Source: a virus
Length of the DNA stretch: 30,557 bases
Strand: one strand, 5' to 3'
Virus record (IMG/VR): IMGVR_UViG_3300033182_000142
Coordinates: 1 to 30,557 of that record
Shown here: positions 7,037-14,500 of the stretch, piece by piece
Layout of the letters: every line of letters begins with the position of its first letter
How positions within the stretch are numbered: position 1 is the stretch's first letter
The notes under the pieces: model-generated
What the model was told of the DNA's origin: nothing
Seen by the model: the letters and a program-made list of their open reading frames with translations, nothing else
The model's database searches: none
Program-made: the position numbers and the translations under genes

Positions 7037-8415
7037 TGGCACAAGTAGATTTTTTTTATGACGACCAAATTCGTCGTTTCTTATTGCAGTTTACTCGTAT
7101 CTTTAGTGGGTTTCAAGTAGAGTATGGCAAAGACGACTCGGGGAACCCAACATACCAAACAGTGCCTGTTCGATACGGCGATGCATCAAGACAAGCACAA
7201 ACTATTATTGCCAATAACAGTGCAAACTCAATGCCGTGTGCACCAATGATGAGCTTTTATATTAGTGGGCTTGAGTATGCGAGAGACCGTGTACAAGATC
7301 CTTACTTCGTTGACAATAGAACATTTCGTCAACGCGAATGGGACCCGGCAACTGAATCATACGAAAAGACTCAGGGGAATGCATTTCAGGTTCAACGTCA
7401 TATGCCTGTGCCATACAACATGCAAATTAAACTAGATATTTGGACTACTAATACGCAACAGAAGTGGCAGCTAGCAGAACAGATACTTCCTATGTTTAAC
7501 CCTTCGTTAGAAATACAATCAACCGATAACTATATTGATTGGACCAGTTTGAGTGTAGTAGAACTAACCGGTGTAAACTACACTTCGCGCTCAATTCCAA
7601 ACAACGAAGAGCAGATTGATATTATGACCTTAACATTCACACTTCCATTCTGGATCACTATGCCAGCAAAGGTTAGTAAGAACGGGGTTATACACAAAAT
7701 AATTGCTAACATATACGATTCCGACGGCGATATAAACAATGCTATCACAGACGACGACATCTTACTTGGTACACGTTTAAAAATCACACCGCATGGGTAC
7801 AAAGTCTTATATATTGGTAATGAACTACAAGTAGTTGCACATAATGCAGTAGGTACCAGCCAAGACGATTTATCTTCATTGGACTTTGATATGACAAGTA
7901 CACTGTTGTGGCAACCAATTATTGAAGAATACGGCACACTTCGTCCTGGTATTACACAAATACGTTTTGAGGACGAAGACGAAGGCTTAGAAATTGTTGG
8001 AACTATTGCTTATAATCCAACAGACGAGAAGAAACTTATCTTTACCGTTGACGAAGATACACTGCCACAAAATACTCTTACCCCTATTAGCAAAGTTATC
8101 AATCCACTAACAGCAGGACCAGGTGCAGGACTAGCAGCGGCAGCAACAGGACAACGTTACTTGCTAACAGAATCAATTGGCAACAGCGAGAACACTGATG
8201 CAGCAGATGCATGGGGCTCACTGGTTGCTAACAAAAACGACATCATCCAATACAATGGCACAAACTGGACGGTACACTTTGATTCTAGTACTGTTGACTC
8301 AAGGGAATATGTAGTCAATAACCACACTTCGTTACAATACAAATGGACTGGCTCTGAATGGGTTCGCAGTTACGAAGGCTTGTATACAGGTGGCAATTGG
8401 TCAATAGTGATATAA
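7036..8415 (+). CDS. 15: Tail terminator / sheath stabiliser gp15
   Basis: A 459-aa protein. The N-terminal 220 residues align in outline with T4 gp15 (272 aa): FFYDDQIRRFLLQFTRIFSG matches T4 YFYNSSFRRY, followed by VPVRYGD, then WQLAEQILPMFNPSL matching T4 EQILPYFQPH. In T4 this protein caps the tail tube and sheath and binds the neck. The C-terminal half is an extension unlike T4. It contains an Ala-Gly hinge near residue 360 and then a small repeated-looking module with DIIQYNGTNWTVHFDSS and SLQYKWTGSEWVRSYEG. That module type suggests an exposed carbohydrate- or surface-binding decoration (inference). Translation is likely coupled to gp14 through the TAATG overlap. Confidence 0.9.
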   Translation: MAQVDFFYDDQIRRFLLQFTRIFSGFQVEYGKDDSGNPTYQTVPVRYGDASRQAQTIIANNSANSMPCAPMMSFYISGLEYARDRVQDPYFVDNRTFRQREWDPATESYEKTQGNAFQVQRHMPVPYNMQIKLDIWTTNTQQKWQLAEQILPMFNPSLEIQSTDNYIDWTSLSVVELTGVNYTSRSIPNNEEQIDIMTLTFTLPFWITMPAKVSKNGVIHKIIANIYDSDGDINNAITDDDILLGTRLKITPHGYKVLYIGNELQVVAHNAVGTSQDDLSSLDFDMTSTLLWQPIIEEYGTLRPGITQIRFEDEDEGLEIVGTIAYNPTDEKKLIFTVDEDTLPQNTLTPISKVINPLTAGPGAGLAAAATGQRYLLTESIGNSENTDAADAWGSLVANKNDIIQYNGTNWTVHFDSSTVDSREYVVNNHTSLQYKWTGSEWVRSYEGLYTGGNWSIVI

Positions 8416-8837
8416 ATGCTGTAGGCGTTTGGTTTTACTGTACTACAACTGAACGTTATCTCTACTTAATGCGCAACGATCCTAAATACCCTTATCATTG
8501 GGGATTACCTGGTGGCAAATGCGAGTGTGACGAAAGTTTGCTAGATACTATATCTCGCGAGTGCATTGAGGAAATGGGTGCTATGCCAGACTATATTAAA
8601 CTGGTGCCTATTGAGAAGTTTACAGATAATGGAAATCACTTTTCTTATCACACATTCTTGTGCTTGGTAACTGATGAGTTTATGCCAAATCTAAATGATG
8701 AACATTTAGGTTATGCTTGGCTAGACGAAGGTACTATTCCAAAGCCACTACATCCAGGCTTGTGGAACACTATAAACGTTGATGAGATTGTTGCTAAGAT
8801 TGAAACTGCTAAAGACGTTTACTTGCGTAACCAATAA
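8358..8837 (+). CDS. Nudix hydrolase
   Basis: A Nudix-fold pyrophosphohydrolase. The full Nudix box GX5EX7REUXEEXGU is present: G53, E59, R67-E68, E71-E72 and G74 in the frame from ATG 8358. Hydrophobic strands before it (INAVGVWFY, RYLYLMRND, WGLPGG) are typical. The substrate cannot be told; nucleoside diphosphate derivatives are common. The start is uncertain: ATG 8358 overlaps gp15 by 58 bases, whereas recalled homologues begin at the INAVGVWFY segment, which here starts with an ATA codon at 8412. A TTG at 8397 just after AGGTGG (8388-8393) is a third choice. The 3' end overlaps the convergent minus-strand gene by 19 bases. Role: possibly clean-up of damaged or signalling nucleotides during infection. 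Confidence 0.9.
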   Translation: MGSQLRRLVYRWQLVNSDINAVGVWFYCTTTERYLYLMRNDPKYPYHWGLPGGKCECDESLLDTISRECIEEMGAMPDYIKLVPIEKFTDNGNHFSYHTFLCLVTDEFMPNLNDEHLGYAWLDEGTIPKPLHPGLWNTINVDEIVAKIETAKDVYLRNQ

Positions 8838-9511
8838 CCATTTGAAATATCACATTCTGAACGGAACTGGTTAATAGTAATTGTAGATAAGTTCTTGTGC
8901 TTTTTCCATTCTTCAGGGGTGTTGCCTTGGTGTATACAGTGGTAGAACTTTGTGCCTGGGTATGCTGCCATAACATTACCTACACTTGTAATCATAGTAT
9001 CTCTACGCCGTAAACCATCTAGAGTATACTCGTCGTAACCTACTAGATACACTTCTTCGTGTCCATCAAATGCGGCCAGGTATGCTGCTACACCTTCTTC
9101 AGTAGTCTTAACACCATAAGGAATAATAAAGAACTCGCCTGGGTGTTTCAAACACTGTGTGGTGCTGGTGTAGACCATAATCTTTTCAGTTAGGTCGCGC
9201 TTGATTAAGTCGTTGAGCAAGTCTTCGTTAAAAGTAACGTGGAAGTTTGGTTCAAATTGTGTATATAGGCCACCAGTAGCGTATGAGTGGACTGCTAGGC
9301 TGTCAAGCAAGCCTTGACGTCCTGATAGCATATGAAGTGGGAACTGTTGAGAACCTGCGCCGTTGCTTACACAAACAGCACGACCAGAAATTGACTTAAT
9401 CTTTAGAGGATTCTCAACATACTCACGTGTTTGCTCGCGCTTGCCGTTTTTGATAGTGAGGCTGGTTACTACATACTCGCCTTCGTAGTCTGCTCTGTAG
9501 AGTTCTTGCAT
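8819..9511 (-). CDS. Rossmann-like protein, possible glycosyltransferase, after a tail fibre
   Basis: A 230-aa protein whose ATG (9511-9509) overlaps the preceding fibre gene's stop as TAATG. Residues about 44-60 (AVCVSNGAGSQQFPLHML) resemble a nucleotide-sugar binding glycine loop, and EEVYLVGYDEYTLDG near residues 152-166 matches in outline the IYLLGFDLGS segment of the GT42-like protein at 24587-25165. A sialyltransferase/DUF115-type fold is therefore plausible, but the catalytic His seen in the other protein is not clear here. Neighbourhood suggests it modifies or assists the fibre encoded just upstream. It could alternatively be a fibre assembly chaperone. The function is not established; the paralogy to the other protein is my inference from two short motifs. 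Confidence 0.8.
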   Translation of the reverse strand: MQELYRADYEGEYVVTSLTIKNGKREQTREYVENPLKIKSISGRAVCVSNGAGSQQFPLHMLSGRQGLLDSLAVHSYATGGLYTQFEPNFHVTFNEDLLNDLIKRDLTEKIMVYTSTTQCLKHPGEFFIIPYGVKTTEEGVAAYLAAFDGHEEVYLVGYDEYTLDGLRRRDTMITSVGNVMAAYPGTKFYHCIHQGNTPEEWKKHKNLSTITINQFRSECDISNGYWLRK

Positions 9512-11406
9512 TATCTTACACCTACAACAACTTCAATAAGTTCTTCACCTGCTAGTGCTTTGCCCTTGATTGCTTTACCAATAATAGAACCTGCAGGTGG
9601 ATCACGAAGCGGATCGTCCCAGGCAACAGCAACACCAGGTGTATTAGATGCTACCATTAAATCGCCCGGATGTACAATACCTGTAGCACGACAAGGAACA
9701 CGACCTGATAGTGCGATATATACACCGCCATCTAGTTGTTCGTTCATCATAAACGCAGGGTTTGTGGATACTACGCCTGCTACTCTGCGTGTAGCATATT
9801 CGTCTGCTAGTGTAACTTCTTGCTCGCCGCCAAACTGTAGCACTGTGCCTGCGGTGTATTCAGCATCAGGCATATACTTTTCTGCTAAGTCAGCGTATTG
9901 TGCTGATGTTGCTGTACCTGAGAAAATTCCTGCTGTTAGGTTTCCAGATCCATCTCTAAGTGCAATAGTATTTGCAGTTGCACTTGTTGCTGATTGATAT
10001 CCATCAAGCGTATCGGCATCTAAACCAGAACCTGCTCCATCTACCGTTTTGATCAGAGTCAGAATCTCTGATGCTGTCTGATCAGCAGTAGCACCTGATT
10101 CAATGCCGTCTAGTTTAGAACCATCACTTGCTACATCTCTACCATCTACAGTTCCAGATAAAGTTAAGTTTCCATCCTTATCCAACTTCATCTTTTCAGT
10201 GCCGCCTGCAACGCCACTAGTCTTTGATGTGTTACCAAACATCCAACGGTAATAACCACTGGTAGAGTCCGTCAAGCCAAACGATAAACTATTTTCACCG
10301 TTAATGGCTACGTTAGCACTCAAAGCAATATCTGATGTAGTGGTTACAGTGTTTGTACCAACAGATAATGTTTGAACAGTAAGAGTGCCAGACATGGTAT
10401 CGCTGCCAGTAGCAGAAACAAAGTCTGTTGATGCTGCTGTTGCTGCACTGCCTAAGCCTAGGTTAGTTCGTGCTGTTGCTGCGTTGGTTAAGTCTGACAA
10501 GTTGCTTGCCTTAGCAAGTTTTTCGCCAATACTGGTTGTTACTGTTGTTGAGAAGTTAGCGTCATCGCCTAGTGCGGCTGCTAGTTCATTAAGTGTGTCT
10601 AGTGTGCCAGGAGCTGAATCAACTAAGTTTGAAACTGCTGTGCTTACAAACGCTGTAGTAGCAATCTGTGTTGTGTTTGTTCCTGCCGGTGCTGTTGGTG
10701 CAAGAGGAGTGCCAGTTAGTGTTGGACTTGCTGTAGGTGCTTTAGCATTTAATTGAGTTTGTATGTTTGACGTAACACCATCTGTGTAGTTTAGTTCTGC
10801 TGCTGTAGCAGTAACGCTCAGTGTGCTTAATGTAATGTCGCTTGTTAGTGCTACTGTGCCTGTAGTTGTAGGCAGTGTTAGTGTGCCTGTGTTGCTAATG
10901 GTGCTAATAACAGGACTTGTTAGCGTTTTGTTTGTTAGTGTTTGTGTTCCAGTGAGTGTAGTAACTGTTGAGTCAATAGAAAACTCATTGCCCGACAACG
11001 AAAGCCCTGTACCGGCTGTATAACTGCCTCCGGCTGCTGACCAACTTAGGTTGCCTGCACCATCAGTTGACAATACATACCCAGCACTTCCGTCTGAGGT
11101 TGGAAATGTTAGTGTTCCGTTAAGAACAAAACTAGATGCTTTTAATCCTGCTACTTGTAGATCCGAATAAGCAGCAAGTGTTACATTACCTGCGGTAGAA
11201 CCTTGTTCTGTAGAGTTTGCTAATACAAACTCGTCTGCCGATTCGTCCCACAGTAGTACACGATTTTGATCGTCTCCTCGTTCAAAAACAATACCAATAT
11301 CTTTTGTATTAGTACCTTCTGCTCCGTTATTAATAACAATAACTGGGTCGTTGAATGCTGCGGTTGTTGTTGTGACTTGTGCAAGTTTAGGTCTAGTTAA
11401 GCCCAT
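9511..11406 (-). CDS. Tail fibre protein with conserved C-terminal domain
   Basis: A 631-aa fibre starting at ATG 11406-11404, with GGAAGA about 10 bases upstream; a longer frame from TTG 11457 is rejected because it would run through the late promoter. The N-terminal region contains DIGIVFERGDDQNRVLLWDE, a module shared with the 1847-aa fibre. The middle is a beta-structured G/T/S-rich shaft with LTGTQTLTNKTLTSP and a DTLNELAAALGDD module also present in the 839-aa fibre. The last 130 residues begin with AQYADLAEKYMPDA and contain AGVVSTNPAFMMN, ALSGRVPC and IIGKA, a domain repeated at the end of two other fibres. That domain looks like a trimerisation or self-cleaving intramolecular chaperone (Peptidase_G2-like; inference). 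It has its own late promoter. Role: host recognition. Confidence 0.85.
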   Translation of the reverse strand: MGLTRPKLAQVTTTTAAFNDPVIVINNGAEGTNTKDIGIVFERGDDQNRVLLWDESADEFVLANSTEQGSTAGNVTLAAYSDLQVAGLKASSFVLNGTLTFPTSDGSAGYVLSTDGAGNLSWSAAGGSYTAGTGLSLSGNEFSIDSTVTTLTGTQTLTNKTLTSPVISTISNTGTLTLPTTTGTVALTSDITLSTLSVTATAAELNYTDGVTSNIQTQLNAKAPTASPTLTGTPLAPTAPAGTNTTQIATTAFVSTAVSNLVDSAPGTLDTLNELAAALGDDANFSTTVTTSIGEKLAKASNLSDLTNAATARTNLGLGSAATAASTDFVSATGSDTMSGTLTVQTLSVGTNTVTTTSDIALSANVAINGENSLSFGLTDSTSGYYRWMFGNTSKTSGVAGGTEKMKLDKDGNLTLSGTVDGRDVASDGSKLDGIESGATADQTASEILTLIKTVDGAGSGLDADTLDGYQSATSATANTIALRDGSGNLTAGIFSGTATSAQYADLAEKYMPDAEYTAGTVLQFGGEQEVTLADEYATRRVAGVVSTNPAFMMNEQLDGGVYIALSGRVPCRATGIVHPGDLMVASNTPGVAVAWDDPLRDPPAGSIIGKAIKGKALAGEELIEVVVGVR

Positions 11407-11438
11407 ATACAGTAATCTTCCATAAAAGTAATTTACAC

Positions 11439-11446
11439 TATTTATG
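11439..11446 (-). promoter_or_regulatory. Late-type promoter (CATAAATA) for the 631-aa fibre
   Basis: CATAAATA on the minus strand, 7 of 8 to the T4 late consensus, 32 bases before the fibre ATG and just downstream of a terminator. The same octamer is used before the 1847-aa fibre and the 148-aa gene. Confidence 0.7.
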
Positions 11447-11471
11447 CCACTAGACAACCAGAAATTAAAGT

Positions 11472-11502
11472 CAAAAAGAAAGGCGGTTGCCCGCCCTTCT
11501 TT
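11472..11502 (-). terminator. Intrinsic terminator of the 1847-aa fibre gene
   Basis: An 11-bp stem (11476-11486 with 11491-11501) with a TTGC/GCAA loop. On the minus transcript it contains one G-U wobble and is followed by UUUUU. On the plus strand the same position is an A-C mismatch, so the hairpin is tuned for the minus strand. Confidence 0.85.
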
Positions 11503-11526
11503 TATTTAGGTATTATAATCTTGCGA

Positions 11527-14500
11527 TTATAGGCGACCTACTACAACTTCAATGATGCCTTCGCCATCTTCGTTGTTGCCTAGTGCCTTACCAATAACAG
11601 AACCCATTGCAGGATTTTCTTCTGCACGAGCCATACCGTTACCAGCTGATACCATCATGTCGCCTTTGCTAACTGGGCCAACTACCTTACAAGGTACACG
11701 ACCAGTCAATGCAACTGCTACACCGCCTTCCAACTCTGCGTTCATCAAGTGAGCAGGGTTAGTAGAAACGATACCAGCAACCTTTGTATCCATGTCATGG
11801 TTACAAGTAGTTACTTCAGCATCACCGCCAAAGCATACAACAGTACCTGGCTCAATGTCAGCGTCTGCTGTGTACTTCTCTGCCAAGTCCGCGTATTGCG
11901 CAGTTGTTGCAGTACCAGTAATAGTACCTGCTGAGAAGTTACCTGAACCATCGCGGAATACGATAGTTGAAGCAGTGTTAGCAGAAGTAGCGTTTGATGT
12001 TACAGTAAATGTACCACCTTCGCTGCCTACTGAACCTGAGATACCGTTACCAGATGTAGCACCTGCTGCAACATAGTTACCGGTTGTGTCAGTGCCAAGT
12101 GCAACAGAGTTTGCTGCTACACCAGAAGCTACTGTAGCTGTTGCTGCGTTACCAGTAGTATCCTGGTTACCAGCTGTGTTAACACCCGGTAGGTCAATGT
12201 TAGCTGAACCGTTAAACGATACACCACCAATAGTACGAGCAGTTGCTAGTACTGTAGCCGATGCTGCGTTACCGGTAGTATCTTGGTTACCAGTTGTGTT
12301 AACACCTGGTAGGTTGATATTAGCTGAACCGTTAAACGATACACCACCAATAGTACGAGCAGTTGCTAGTGCAGTAGCAGTGTCTGCGTTACCAGTTACA
12401 TCACCAACTAAGTCAGTTGCTAGAGACTTATTCATTGCCCAACGATCTGAAGCTGAAACATAAGTCAATGTAGCTGATGCACCATCAACTGTTAGACCTG
12501 CGCCGTTAGCTGCTGCTGCGTTTGCTGCACCTTGTGCTACTGTAATGTTAAGGTCTGCTACTGTTAGTGTAGTTGAGTTAACTGTAGTAGTTGTGCCGCC
12601 AACTGTTAGGTTACCAGTGATTTGTACATCGTCGTTCAACGCAATGTAGCCAGTGCCATTACCAGTAAGTGTTAGGTTACTGTTAGTAGTCTTGGCAGTA
12701 AATGAATCAGCTGCAATCTGGTTACCAAACGAGATTGCGTTGCCGTCGCTTGATGTGAACGATGCACCTGCTTCAAGTTGTACAGGACCTTTAAGTTGGA
12801 TAATACCAGTACCAGTAGGATCAAGTTCAACGTCGCCAGATCCACTAGTTTGAACACTAATGTTCTGGTTAGTGTCAGCAGATACAACGATTGTACCTGA
12901 GTCGTCTTGTAGTACTTTCTGTCCGTTAACGTACAAAGAGCCCTGCGATACATAAACGTCTCGCCACTGCAATGATGGACTACCTAAGTCAAAACCAGTA
13001 GTACCATCTGAGTCTACAGCTGGCATCAAACCGTCATCTGTAAAGTTAGCGATAGTTACACCATCAATAGTGAACTCAATGTCGCCGTCTGTGCCAGTGT
13101 CAGTAATAGCGATACTAGTATCGTTCTTAGCAATAGCGTCAACAGCAATGTTACCTAGTGTAGTATTACCTGTAACAGTTAGGTTACCTGTAATAGTCAT
13201 GTTACCAGTTGCATCAATAGTGCCGTCGCCGTTAGCGTCAATAGTAGCAGTACCAGTACCGTCGTCAATACCAGTTACACTTGCAGTAGTTGTCATAACA
13301 CGAGCGTCAATAACATCGCCCGAAGCTGGTGCTTCTGTAAATGTTAGTGTAGTGCCTGAAACACCGTAAGCAGTTGTAGGAATCTGTACAACACCGTTGA
13401 TAGATACGATAGTTGTAGCAGTTGTACCACTGTTAGATAGTGTAAACGCTGTAGTTGAACCGTCACCTGAGAACGAGTCAGCAACAACAACAGTAAAGTC
13501 TGCTGTCATGTTACGCCATGCGGTACCATCGTGGTATTCTAGTGCAGTATTGGTAGTGTTAAAACGCATCATACCTTGTGCACCAGTACCTGGACGTTGT
13601 GCTGTAGTACCCGCAGCAATCATGAACGAGTCAGTTGCGTCAATCTTCAACGAAGCATCAGCAGTAGCAGTGCCGCCGCCAATAACAACTGTGTCGGTGC
13701 CTGCGTCTACTGTAAATAGAGTAGAGTTTGTGTCGCCTTCAACAACAAAGTCTACGTCTGCGCCAGCTTCGTTAACACGGATTGCAGAACTTGCTGCGCC
13801 GTCAATTGACAAAATACCAGTGGTATTTGTAATAGAAGAGCTTGTGCCATCATGTACAAGTGTTAAGTCGTTACCAGCACCTAAACGTAAGTTGTCGCTG
13901 TCGCCTAAAGAAACGTTGCTGCTAAACGTAGTTGCACCAGTTACGTCTAGAGTTGAATCTAGCGTAGTAGCACCAGTTACATCAAATGTGCCAGCAATAT
14001 CAACGTTAGTAGCCAAGCCAACTTCAACAGAGTCGCCAGTTACTGTAACAACAGTTTCGTTAGCAACATCGTTGAACGTTAGTGTGTCGCCACCAGAGAT
14101 AGTAGACGAAGTAGTGCCATCAGTGATATCAAAACCAGAGTTAGCAACACCATCAACGTATGCTTTAGTAGCAGCATCTTGGTTAGCAGTTGGATCTGCC
14201 AAGTTAGTCAACTTGTTAGCACCTGCGTCAAACGTAGTTGAAGCGTCAAGTGTTACGTTGTTTAGCGTAGATGCGCCATCAACGTTTAACGTACCAGTTG
14301 TAGAGATGTTACCCGAAGTATCAGCAACAGTGAACGCACCGTCTACATCAATACCACCATCTAGCGAAGCAACGCCAGTTACGTCTAGTGTGCCGCCAAC
14401 AGCAGTGTTGCCGTTTGAAGCAGTAACGTCAAATGCTGTACCAACTTCAAAAGTTGTGCCGTCAAATGTTAGGTCTGAACTGTCTTCTAGCGAACCTGCT

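Noticed and set aside
11407-11457. Longer N-terminus of the 631-aa fibre from TTG 11457
   Set aside because: It would translate through the CATAAATA late promoter, and ATG 11404-11406 has a better ribosome binding site.
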